Assembly (NCBI RefSeq): GCF_037975245.1
Contig: NC_092569.1
Location: 19,337,501-19,401,500 of the forward strand
DNA: 64,000 nucleotides
Source of the DNA: Apostichopus japonicus
Lineage: Eukaryota > Echinodermata > Holothuroidea > Aspidochirotida > Stichopodidae
Reading direction: 5' to 3'
A program made the translations under genes and the position numbers. Position 1 is the first letter of the stretch. Every line of letters starts with the position of its first letter. A model generated the notes under the pieces. The model saw only the letters and a program-made list of their open reading frames with translations, searched no databases and had not been told where the DNA came from. Positions 49,322 through 61,739 of this stretch are shown piece by piece.

Positions 49322-52300
49322 GTGAGTACATTTTTTCCATTCTAATATTTCAGACTTTGTGGAATTTAATTTACCATAAAACTGTGATTATTATATAACT
49401 AATTTAACGGTAATTTTACCTATTTCAATAAATAAAATGTTAAATACCATTTTAAATATCCCAATTTATAAAATAGTACAAACATTTCCATCGGTTAGGT
49501 AGATTTTAAATCCCGTTAGTTTTTCTGTCTTTAGATGGATTTTAACTTAAACAAATTTCAATAACTATTCTCAACAGGCTTGCTAAAAAAACTCAAAAGC
49601 AAACAAAAAACAAATGGGTTCTTAAATGTTAAACCACAGCTGTGTGTGTAGTTTTTATTAGTTGTTATCCCAAATAAAGGTCGTACATTTCAAAACAGAA
49701 ATCATTTTTATTTGATTTCCAGATATGAAAGCTATATGTATGAAAAATACGTGATATTTAAAGTGATGTGAAAAGTGTAAAGTATTTTGTAATGACAGTT
49801 TTGCATATAGTTGTCATCTCTCAGTGTAGGCCATGCACGAGAAATCAATATTAATTTCATTTTGAATGAAATTCCATAAGTTAAACCTAGTCGTGACAAA
49901 TACATGGCATTTAAATTTCGTCCTCTTTGAATATACATTTGTAGGAACTTTTGCTCAGAAAACTTTCCTGATTATTCTAAACAAAAGTTTGTATAATAAA
50001 GAGACTGTAAAATTTCACTCGCGTCACAGGCCGTCATTTAAAACAATGTATAGACAGTATTATATAATGTATTTGTCTCAATAGGTTTGTGTGTTTCTAT
50101 ATTGTTGTCATCTCCCAATAAAGGTCCACCTTGTTCAAAAGGGATTTAATTTTTTAGATCTATTTCAATTGATTTCCAGAAGTCAAATCTAAGTACAACA
50201 AAAAACATGGTATATAAACCTCGCTCTCGTTGGACAAGCAGTTGTACAATCTATCTCTCATTAAACAGCAAACTCAGTGCTGTTTGATATTCTCGAAAAA
50301 TGAATTTCTATTCTTTCAAATTAACCGACTGTTCACTTGTCTTTATAAAGCTACATCATATATCTTTAGTTTCATTAGAGTTCTCTAAAATACCAATTAA
50401 AGTATATTATTTAGCTTGATTGTGAGATATTGAAGTCAATTCTTTCAATTATTTATCAAATGTGATTGCGATTGATCAAACAAAGACATCTGTCTAAAGC
50501 CTGCTGCTATTTTACATTAAGAGTAAATAACATCCCATCTCGTCCATTCTGAGAACTTTAAGTGCCTGTCATGTTACTATTGTTTCTAACCACACCAAAC
50601 TCAGACGAAACTTGATTGAGTGAATCAAGTTCAAACGACTGTGACTGCAGTATTATCGTAGTTTATAATAAAAAAAAAATGTATTCAAAATGTTGCATTA
50701 CTTTAAAATTGAGGGCATACATTTTTTGAACCAGTTAGGATCAACTTTACAAAATTTCAAATTAAATGTCCCTGAACTATGTTGTATATATATTCAATAT
50801 ATATTCTAGACTACTATTAAAATGTCTAGGAATGACCCCAAAAAATGAAGAAGAAGATGGAGTCGAGAGGAATGTATAATGATCAAATTCTGAAAGTGTA
50901 TGTAAATTAAAACAGTCATGACTATATTTCTCAAACAGATCAATCTAGAATACAATTATTTTATAAAAATTAAATCAAATCAAACAAATTCAATACTTTT
51001 ATTTTTAAGATCTAAATTTGTTCAAATTTAGGTTTGGGTCAACTTTATTTAAACATTTACTTTGTTAATAGTTTTCGTTGAGTGCACAGTTTGTCTACTC
51101 AATAATTTTACTTGCATTTTCGTCACTTGAAATTCCTCATACAATTCCGTCAAACATCTGCAGCTTTAAGAATAACTTACATTGTCAATTCATTCTTCAT
51201 TGTCACGATAAAGTAATCTACAAAATATTGAAAGATAAATGTTCCCCCTCCCCCATAAAAAAGAGAAGAAAAATAAGAAAGAGAGGCGGTAGCCTAAAAG
51301 CGATATCGTAGATTTTTAGTACGGTAACAAGATCGCTGATTCAATCTGTTGTAGACGCTATTTTCACATTGGTAAGAGTATCTTTATCTACAGACGCTCT
51401 TTACCTTATTTCTAAATCCAACCGAACAAGAAACAAACGCTTAAAGATGCTATGTAGCTATAAATTATAAGGTTAAGAACTATATATTATTTAGATAGTT
51501 GTCAATGAACTAACAGCGTTAAAAGAGTTTCTGTGTTAAGACTGTTAGAGTGTATCTTACGATAATTGATGCTTAATTCTCCCATCAAAGCAGTAGACCT
51601 CGGCTTAATTCATTGCTTCAAAACACAAACTTGAAGAGAAATCTGTCTAGCGGTTGCGTTTGCATTTGGTTAATGTATAAGGTTAACGGTTCTTTATAAT
51701 CGGCAAATTTAAAAAGACAACGTAGAAACACTGTAATTCATATCTAGGTCTAATTTTAACGGTTCGAGATAATGAGTACAAGAGTTTATTTGTGTGTTGT
51801 AACGGCGTTCTTTAGATTGAAAAGTAAACTTCATTGCATTAAAGTAACGTTTCCAATGGGTGATCAAAGGAAACGCAAGTCTTAGTTGAAAGCGAATCCG
51901 CACTCTTAATTTGTCATTATTGAAATTTGGATAATTCTCTACAGTTATTAATCCTTGAGAGCAATATAAGCACTTAATGAAAGCTGTTAAACACTGATCA
52001 GTAAAAAAAAAATTATATGTCTGAAGAACTGAAACTATGGTATATTGATAACAAAAATTCTCGTTATTTTTGTGTACTTAGTTCAATGAAATACTTAAAG
52101 CGAATCTTAAACTATTCACTGTAAAATGTATCAATTTTTTTCAAGAATAATGATAAAAAAAACTCTCTCTGACTCGCCTTCAACATTTTTCGGAATATAC
52201 AAAAATCAACACAAACCATTCATTGTACTATTTTCTGAAAAAGTTAACAGAATTTCTGTTTACTTGGCTTCATGATCCCAATGCATTTCAACATGCAACA

Positions 52301-54447
52301 TTTTATGAATTTTAGAACATTTATGACTGAACTCGATTCCAACTCCTAATACACTAGCTTTACCTCAATCCTCGCTGTTATTACTCAAGTAAAGTATAGG
52401 GAAGTATTCGCCATTTGCAGGAAATGGGCACAGCCGACTCAATCTCGTACATATGCCTTCATAGTTCACGACTGAACATAAACTGTAAATAAGTTAACGA
52501 CAAATTGAAAATGTAGGGGAAAATATGTTAACTATATTTATTGCTGATAACATATGTATGATGCTTTTGATTTTCTTTTACTCAGAGTAATCAACAACTC
52601 TTCGTAGGAGCGACTGAAAAAGTTCACAGTGAGTGTTTATTCATTTTCTATTAATTAACGTTTTTCTTATTTTTCAATCTCCTGTTATCGTACAATTTCT
52701 CATTGATTGATATTTTCATTCCTCATAATCCATGCCAAACATTTGTCACGGCAACATCCGTTAATATTATTATGATCACTAACTCTCGTGTAATATTAGA
52801 AGAGAAATATTTCTTCTACTTATTACTTCCTTCAGTCACAAGCAAGTATCACATTTCGGCATAAGAAATAACGATAGTTTTTTTTACAAATCTTCGACAC
52901 TATATATCTGAACTTTGTACACATATTGCATGATAAAGCCTTTAATTATTTGTCAACATATTATACGGTTTACGTTGTGAATTAGTAAAGGATGTGTTAA
53001 ATATTTGTCGATGAATGCGCCCATTTTTATAGCAGTTTTTTATCACTTTATTTAAAAACTATTTAAAAGGTTATTTACATTTGATTGCTAAACTTGCAGA
53101 TTATCTAAGCAACCTTGCGAAATTATCATTCAAGTTTTTTTTAATCGGGTATATAAATTTGTGTACCAAATATTAAGCTTTCACATTTCTGTCATATATG
53201 TTCCAAGATTATATTCTGTACAAAAGTAAGAAACCTGAAGTAAACTTTTCTTGGAAAGGAAGTGATGTCTGAATTGAGTTTAAATTTCAAAAGCAAATTA
53301 GTAATATATTATGTTGTTATGTTTTTCAGGATATCCTTTCATTTTGTTATTGTTTTTTTTTTATAGTTTATCCGATACTAAAAACTTTGATTTTCATAAC
53401 TTTCACTAAGCTTGAATTTTACGATTAGTCCAAATTTGACCATTTATTATTGGTATAACGTTACTGCAACTATTTAGAGAAGTGTCTTTGTGACGAAATT
53501 TTCAGTAATTTGTGTTTCATTCATAACATATCACTGAATATTCAAGATTAGAGAAGGCATACCAGGCTATCTTTACTTATATCAATTGTATTATTATTAT
53601 TTTGGCATTTCTAGCATTATGTCGAGATGAAACATTTGATTGTTTAATTAAACTCCTTTTTGTTTTCATAATCTGGCTGATTCACGGATAAACTTCTATC
53701 TTTATATGATAACCTAATAATACATCTTGAAGACAACTGAGTTCTCATGATATCAGAATCACCACTTGTTCTCCTTTGACAGACTATTTTTTCCTTTATC
53801 AACGTCCTGAATACCCAAGAGATTGTCACGAAGTGTTGCATCGTTGTTCATCTACAAGTTCCAGTGGTGTTTATCTCATTAAACCAGACGGCTATGCCGA
53901 ACCTTTCGAAGTCTACTGTGATAACACCGTAGATGATGGCGGATGGACGGTACGTAGTTCAAAATGTATTATGAATGTTGATGCCAAACATCAGTCGGAT
54001 ATTCAGCTAATTTCACCTAAATGAGCAAAGTTGTGTATTATTAGCTCTCATGTTCTCCTAATCCTTTAAATAATTTTATCATCATGTTTACTTTTTTATA
54101 CTTTCTTCATAAAACTCATGTTAAGTTGATTACAATATACATTTCCTACTGAAATACAAAAAAAAATGTACAATTTACCATGCTAGAACTCGTTTTATTT
54201 GTCATCCTTTCCATAATGTATCATAATTTGTATATGAAATACTTCTTCGCTCCGGTTGTCAGCTTTTTAAGATCTTCAAATGGGATTGCTTCTGCAGTGG
54301 TTCACAATCAGCCTTGAATTTAAACTTTATGTCACAAAATAAAGGAAAAAGGGAAAAAAGTTAATGAATGGTAAGCTTTATTAATAATTCTAATTTAACT
54401 TAGTATCTCCTATGAATTATGTTAAAATTATTTGTTGTTTCATGCAG

Positions 54448-54712
54448 ATCATACAACGTCGGTTTGATGGATCGATACGTTTTAATCGCAGCTGGGAAGA
54501 TTATCAGCTAGGATTTGGTTTTCTTTCGAGTGAATTATGGATTGGTAATAAGAGGCTTTCATACTTAACCAATCAAAAGAGATATCAACTCCGTATTGAC
54601 TTGACGACAACAGATGGTTCGTCTTTTTATGTGACGTATGACACATTCCGAATAAGCGATGACTTCAGCAACTACAAGCTCGTCAAAGCAGATATAACCA
54701 GTGGAACAGTAG
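54448..54712 (+). CDS. Gene C exon 4: middle of first FBG half domain
   Basis: It is open and nearly identical to exon 4 of copy A (IIQRRFDGSIRFNRSWEDYQ, ELWIGNKRL, YQLRIDL). A SGT replaces the NRT sequon near the end. Confidence 0.85.
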
Positions 54713-55983
54713 GTAAATATATAGAAAACCTTTCAGATACGTGTATTAATGTCTCAAATAAGTCTTATCTGGTCGATAGAAGATTCGATATATATGAAGA
54801 AATAAGGATGCAGGATTTCGAAGGATATCACGAATTTCAAGCTAACTAAAATTGTCACGATTAAGGAGTGTGATGATACCTTTATCAATATTGAAGCTTA
54901 TAAGTTTTTTGTTTTGTTTACTTCCCTTCACCTTAATTCCTGTTTCTACTACACTGTTTTTGTTGTGAATTATGTGAAGAAAAAAATTAACACAATGAAC
55001 TAAATTGAACTTACTAATTAACTCCCATAGTTACACCCTTCTGTATATACAACCTATGTCTACAGCTATATAATCTCCTAAGCTTAATCTTCATCTAATC
55101 TATTCATTCTATTTTTGCTCTATTCATTGTGTTTTGTCTAATTTAGCCAACTGCCTGTCCAACTGACTTGTTGAAAGTTAGTTTGAATTTTCAAATTAAA
55201 AAATTGTCTTCGTTTCAGCTTGTCTCTGACGAAGATCTAGCTATGGTTGATAAGCCAGGCCCTCTAACCTATTCAGTTTACGAAATATTTTCGCAACAAC
55301 TAGAACGATCTTGAAATGTCACAGTTCCTTCTTGCGTGTTAATACTTTTATACAAAATGGTGAGGTTGTGGAGTATAAAAACTCAGACTCGGAACATATT
55401 CCGTAATTTACAGAAATTGTCAACCAAACACCAAACCACTGCTTGAAGTTCTAACCCTCTATTTAACAAAATTCGTTATTTTTCGTTAAAAAGTTCATAA
55501 TATGAATAGCTAATTTTTAAGTATTTTTTTCTTATTCTGTTAGGCTATGCAAATAACTACATCGAGTGGTGTCCAACAAATAAAATCTACAATGAGTGCC
55601 AACTTTGCGAGGCTACCTGTGCAGATCCTGATAGTTGTGTCAATACCTCCTGCAAAGGATCTCATTCGTGTGTCTGTTCTGAAGGATTTTTGATGAACGG
55701 TGATAACTGCATTAGAATAGAGGACTGCGGATGTTACATCGAAAGTGAAACAGATGGAGAGAAAGGTGTATTGTTAATAGTAAGTATTTCATTTCAGATT
55801 GTGATATCTATTACCAACAGTGTAACAATTTCAACTTTGGATATACACACTTTTGCCAGTAAAGTTAGGAAAACTGATATATCTTGTGCGTGTTTGCAGT
55901 ATTTCATATTATCACTACTTGAAGAAACCTTTTCAAATCCCTCAAGTTACTTATGATACGTGTAACGATTTTCTACTCTCCAG

Positions 55984-56286
55984 GAAGGAGGAATTTACGT
56001 CTCTCCAAACTGTGACAAGAAATGTTCTTGTACGAATAATCATCTTTCGTGTGACGATAGTTATCAATGCGATTCTAACGCAGATTGTGAAGAAAGGAAC
56101 GGTCTGTTACAATGTTACTGAGACGGCACACAGTGTAGGCCTACAGGCGGCACAGTCCCTTCTGACTGTAAAGAACTGTACAACAATGGCGAGAGAACAA
56201 GTGGCGTTTATGAAATCAAACCCACCATTTGGCCTGACTCTCCGTTTGAAGTTTACTGTAATATGTCTGACGGGGGAGGCTGGACG
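55984..56286 (+). pseudogene. Gene C exon 6 with in-frame deletion creating a stop
   Basis: The 18 bases encoding most of the EGF loop (CPPGFSG region) are absent. The frame is preserved after the junction, but the junction codon itself is TGA (56119-56121). The downstream FBG part reads normally. Confidence 0.88.
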
Positions 56287-58776
56287 GTAAGTGTGACGGT
56301 TTTTCTTAAGCCAGTGATCCGCAAGCTTTTAGGTAGACGACACACAAGTCATCCATGAATACCAAACCACGACCCACCAGAGCCCAATCCCTCATAACGG
56401 ACGTTCAAAATACATAAAAGCTAGTTTGGATTGTGAATATGATGTTCGATTTGATACCCGTAAGCTAGTTTAAACAACGTTGCGGTATGTAGAACACGGG
56501 ATTAGGCTGCCCTTTAGACGGAGAAAGTTGAATGCCTAATTTATTGCCACTAGGAGCGCATTCCCTAAGAGGAAGCATTCTCTATGTTGTGTTAGTAATT
56601 TCAGGAATTTATTAGTAGAAACTTCATGAAACTTTACATATTGGTTGTTCTTTGGATAAGGGTTGATTTTTTTTGTGTAATTTTTATATTAACGGGCAAT
56701 AGTTATGGCATCAAAATATTGGTGGTGAGAACCACTTCTAAATGACTGTAATGATGTAATACATGTATGTTCCTTAAGAACTAAATATTTACGTTGATTG
56801 TTTTAGGTACTCCAGCGTCGCGTTGATGATTCACAAGACTTTTATCTTTATTGGGATGACTACAAGATTGGCTTTGGTAATCGAAGTCGGAACTTTTGGC
56901 TCGGAAATGAAAAGATATATAGCTTGACGAACCAAAGACAGTATGAACTTCGGATCGACTTAGTTGGCCGTTACGGCGCCCCTTACTACGCCAAATACGA
57001 TTTATTTCGTATCAGTGACGAGAACGATAACTTCAGGCTAGATGTTGGAGATTATTCTGACGGAGATGCAGGTAGGTTAATTTCTGCCGAATTATCAATC
57101 ATTTCCTGTTATTTTCGTCAGTTTGACATCATATATCATGCTTATATCTCCCGAATTATCAATCCTATCATGTTATTTTTTTTTTGTCAGTTTGACATAA
57201 TATATATTGTTTATTTAAGAACGAAGTATGTAGTACTATTTGTATGATATAATGCACTATCCAATCACTTACTTGTTTATACACAATGTTTTGTCTTTGC
57301 TGATGATTCGACGGCAGATCCTGGTGACTTACTGTGGTAATAGTTTGTTGATCCAAGGAAGGTGCATATATCTAGTAGGTAGAAATCTCTGGACAAATAG
57401 CTGGACCTTTGGACCTACGAACACTCAAAATCAAGACACTTCAGTTAGTATCATATAATCCCGCCATATCATACAGTACCTAATTATGTTTATACTTCTT
57501 TGCATAAGGCACATACATAGGGAAAAGATCAGTAATTTATATTCGACAAGATAGACCGAATACTAGCAGTAATTGTTAATGTTATCAGACATGTAATGTA
57601 ACGACCAAATATTACAAATCCATACTCAAAAGGAAAATATGGAAATATCACAGGGTAAGATGATGATGTACCCTACGCAAATCTTTATGCACACGTACAG
57701 ACACACACGCGTGCGCACAAGCACAAACTTAAATATGCATATTGTATCATTGTACGGTGCTGGACTCCCGAGTAGCTCGTGTTTAGAGGGTACGATAACA
57801 GATCTTGACAATTGGAGTTGTTTTAAGTGGTAGGCTAACAATTCTAGATATGAACGATTCGTTAAAGTTGATCTCTATTGATTGATTTATTTACTCCTTC
57901 TTCTATCAAATTGTTGTCAGCGATAAGTGCTGTAAGCAAAGATATCACATTTATTCATACCGCCAGCATGCTCGATAAAAGTAACGATGATGAGATTATT
58001 CTCGTTCGAATACAAAACAGCTGCAGTCGACATGCGTGCTCGCCTAGAACAGCTACGTCATAAAATATCATTGTAGGTCATGTAAAAAAAAGCGGAGCTT
58101 CAACAGCTGACAGCATCAATTAAATATATTCTTAACTATTACATAGCAACAGTAAACCAAATACACCGTAGCTGTTCTTGTAAAGGAAAGCCGGATCTCT
58201 TGTAATGTTACACTGAAAAAGAACTGTTCTGCATGACAATTGTCCTCTACTCCAGTTTTGAAAACTTATATATAAAAATAAAATCAGATGTAAGGATGAC
58301 AAAACAAAGTTATTCAAAATGAGGACACATGAATGAACTTCTTTTAATTCACAAACGGCCAGATCGGCGAACTCTTGCGGCACTTATGTATGTTACGACG
58401 AAAGTAACGCATACTTCGACCATGTGGGATTTTTTTTTATTTTTTATTGATATCATCATGAAAGAAAATTCGTTACAAAAAAACAAAAACAAACTTAACG
58501 CTTTTACAATAATAATACTAGTTCAATAACAACATAATAAGCCAAACATAATAGTTGATAACCCCTTTCCCTTCCCTCTTCGCCTTCTATTTATTTTCAT
58601 TTGTAATGATCATAGACAATACACGACGTTTAGTTTAGCACAAGTTAATCAAAACCACATGTAAGTGTCAATATCTAATTATTGGAATAACATTTTGCTA
58701 AGTATACTGAATCGATGCAATGAACTAAATTTTTAAATTTCTTTCTGTTTCTTCTTCTTTTGTTTTTATTCAACAG

Positions 58777-59036
58777 GTGATTCGCTGACCTACCATGATG
58801 ACAAACCGTTCACTGCTCGAGACAACGATAACGATGACTTCGATTACAGTTATCTTAGCCCTGAATGTAACAACTTAGCCAGTTATTGGGAGGGTGCATG
58901 GTGGTACTGTGATTATTATGATTCATCTCTAAACAGTCCCTATGATAGTTATGAATTTTATTGGTATACCCTTCCAGTTTATAATTACATTAAATTTACA
59001 GAGATGAAAGTTCGCGCAATCGATGAAGAACCATAA
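58777..59036 (+). CDS. Gene C exon 8: FBG C-terminal part with displaced cysteines
   Basis: It reads GDSLTYHDDKPF, RDNDNDDFDYSYL, SPECNNLA, EGAWWYCDYYDSS and KFTEMKVRAIDEEP plus TAA. Two cysteines appear, each absent in A and B: one three residues before the canonical site, one two residues before the partner site. Confidence 0.85.
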
Positions 59037-59361
59037 AGACCCACAACGCAGTGCATGGAACTCTAACACAAGAACAGTTAACAACAGTTAAAATATATTG
59101 ATGTGTTGGTTCTATGTTTTGTGTATCGTCATGACAATGCTTTTATTAATAGTTATGTTACACAATATACTGACTCATTTTCTTTTCTTTTTAGTTTAGT
59201 GTAAAGTGAGACAGAAATCCCATCCAATGCAAATGATTGACAACTATTCACTATGGTTTCACCCCCCCCCCCCAACCTTCAAGCTTTCCAATGTTTCAAC
59301 TTTTGAGTTCTGTTAATTTTCGAAACGCAGAAATGAAAAAGAGACAGTTGTTAGTTTACAT

Positions 59362-59367
59362 AATAAA
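59362..59367 (+). terminator. Candidate polyadenylation signal of gene C
   Basis: AATAAACG in the position equivalent to 16715 and 35801. Confidence 0.4.
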
Positions 59368-59439
59368 CGTAAAGCCATGATATTCAAGCAAACATGGCGA
59401 GACTTTTCAGAGCTTGTGGTTTGCAGAATTTTACATGTA

Positions 59440-59545
59440 TTCAAATAAGCCTAACCATAACATATTTTCTTAAATAGCCGTACCCGATCATGTGTTTAAC
59501 AAAAACGCCTAACGATAAAATGTTTTCAGCGAGTGCGTTTCAGAA
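59440..59545. repeat. Short telomere-like repeat remnant downstream of gene C
   Basis: It has only a few degenerate units (AAATAAGCCTAACCATAACA and AAACGCCTAACGATAAAAT), far shorter than after A and B. Confidence 0.55.
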
Positions 59546-59569
59546 TGAAGAAATACCACTTGTTTCTGT

Positions 59570-61648
59570 GTTTTTTTAAACATGTTTATTTGTACACAAT
59601 GTACATAAATCGGATATCGCCTTCGTTTAACTAATGATATTGCTATAGGCCTACACTCCTGTTGTTGAGAATCTACAATGACATCCGTTCAGCATAAAAA
59701 TGAATCCAAAATCATAATTATGTACTGCGTACATAAACTCAGTTTGAATCATCGACCTACGTTCGTTACTAATTTCATTCGACTGAGGCATGAAATTTTG
59801 GGACGGGAGTCCTGGGCCCCGGTAATGTGGTCTTATGTTTACTCGACCGAATTCAAGAAAGAAAGCCCCGACTGAGATTCACACCATCCAATTCGACCAG
59901 GGTTCTACTGCTTAATTAGATATGGTGGACATGGAGGCCAACCACTACAGAATACCGACTTGTACTTTATATCTTTAAGTCACCTTTACCAACCAAAATA
60001 ATCCCAAAGGGGAAGGGGACCAAACTTATATTAGCCAACATTTCTGACACCCCCATAAATCCGAACACTGTCTACGGATCGACATGCTCTCGATTGACGC
60101 TGAAGATGGAAACATGACACCCTACAGCCTTACCCCGCCCCCCCCCCCATGTTCACACACAGACAACTCCAATTGCGCCAATGATTTTCATGTGGTCTGT
60201 CTACATTTTCATTACAGAATCATTATGTAATATCTGAAATGCTGAAACAGTTTCACATGCACATGCCGAATGCCGAATGAGTAGTTGGCCTACGTTTATA
60301 TCACGAAATACAAATTCAACATCCTCGGAATAACTAACTGCAAGATATTGCACGAAATCGTATCAAGGAGAGGTGGACGATAAATATACATTTAGAGATC
60401 CATTTCACACAGAATCACTTTCACGGCACACTCCATATACGTAAGCTTCCTTTCATTTACCACACATATTCGACAAGTGTGTATGCATGCAGACAGATTA
60501 CAATGATACATGAAAACCAAATCTGTTATACTATGTTATCCCTCAATAAAGAGTAATTATTTTAACTAAGATTGGTAAACTAAGATATAACGTGAAATTT
60601 GAGGACGCCTAACTTTGTCAACCCATATAAACCTTGTAACTCTTGAAGTTACGAATATTTACATAGTAATTGTTATAAGTAGATAGATAGTTCAAACCAG
60701 TGTGTAAATCAACAGGGATTGGTAAGAATAATGATTACAGCACTGACTTGATCACTATGCAGCGTTAAAGAAGACACCGACTAAACCATCATTATCTATC
60801 ATTCTTTTTCTCGTTTGGGAGAGGTTTCCCCAGCCACAAGGCTGGCAGATTGATATCATCTAACTAAGGGATCTTTGTGCATCAGTTATTAATGGGTTTT
60901 ATCCAATATATTACAATATTACAATATTTATTTTCTGTAATGGAAATGGGGTTTTCAAATGCTGAATCTAAAATATTGAACCTATTATAAAACGTAGTGA
61001 TCAAACAATTGTACGGCATTAATTATCTTTGACGTTATGACCCTATAACGTAAGTTAGCTATAGCAGCCTCAACATTGGTTATGCACAGGAAGTACACAC
61101 CACTCGATGATTTGACGTCCATCGGCCTGAGCAAGTTGTGTTTGAAAAAAGTCTGGCCAATATATGGTGACCTATACCGATTGCATCACTATTATGGTGT
61201 TTTACATTAATAAGTACGAGTTAAACGTTTTAAGTTTGATCTATCAAAGCATTTTACAGAATTCCCCCAAATCACATGATTATTTTGTATATTACCATTG
61301 CCCTGACGAAGGTACAACAAGACATGCCCACCTCCAATAAGTTTTAAATTAATCGGCTTTAGGTTAAGGAGAAGCAGACTACGTGGTACACAGGCACATA
61401 AAATCTCGCACACGCATCACTATGGCACATCACTTCTCGACCTCTATCCCCAAAATGGTAAGTCCACTTTATTTGATTGTGTCACACTAAGAAGTCCCTC
61501 CTCTAATGCCTACCCGTTTCAGTTACAAATTCTGCTACAACTTTTAGTAAGGCACCCTTCAGAATCCCATTTTCCGACAAAATGTGACAAAAAGATAGTA
61601 TACCCTCCTGATCTCCCTCTTTTCCCTCCCCTCGTGCCCCTTTCCTCC
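59570..61648 (+). repeat. Flank block F, copy 4
   Basis: It contains GTTGAGAATCTACAATGACA (near 59664), ATATGGTGGACATGGAGGCC (near 59920), GACGCTGAAGATGG, TCCCCAGCCACAAGGCTGGC (near 60827) and the start of the CT-rich part. It breaks off at an AT microsatellite near 61650 before the exon-like KPW element. Confidence 0.7.
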
Positions 61649-61650
61649 TT

Positions 61651-61655
61651 ATATA

Positions 61656-61689
<34 letters not shown>

Positions 61690-61735
61690 AATATATATAT
61701 ATATTAATATATATATATATATTTATATATAATAA
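61651..61735. repeat. (AT)n microsatellite at a block junction
   Basis: Imperfect AT repeats lie exactly between block F copy 4 and block U copy 2, probably marking a recombination point. Confidence 0.9.
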
Positions 61736-61739
61736 TACA

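Larger units (their letters stand above)
49239..59036 (+). pseudogene. FREP copy C: two disabling lesions
   Basis: Exon equivalents are 49239-49321, 52586-52628, 53783-53949, 54448-54712, 55544-55779, 55984-56286, 56807-57071 and 58777-59036, with GT-AG junctions retained. Exon 1 is 83 nt rather than 84, and the frame stops at TAA after 21 codons. Exon 6 is 303 nt rather than 321: an 18-bp deletion joins TTACTG to AGACGG and creates TGA at 56119-56121, inside the EGF-like domain. The other exons are open and very similar to copy A. If another leader were used, the product would be the half FBG plus TIL, TILa-like and part of EGF only. It is probably a recent pseudogene. Confidence 0.8.
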
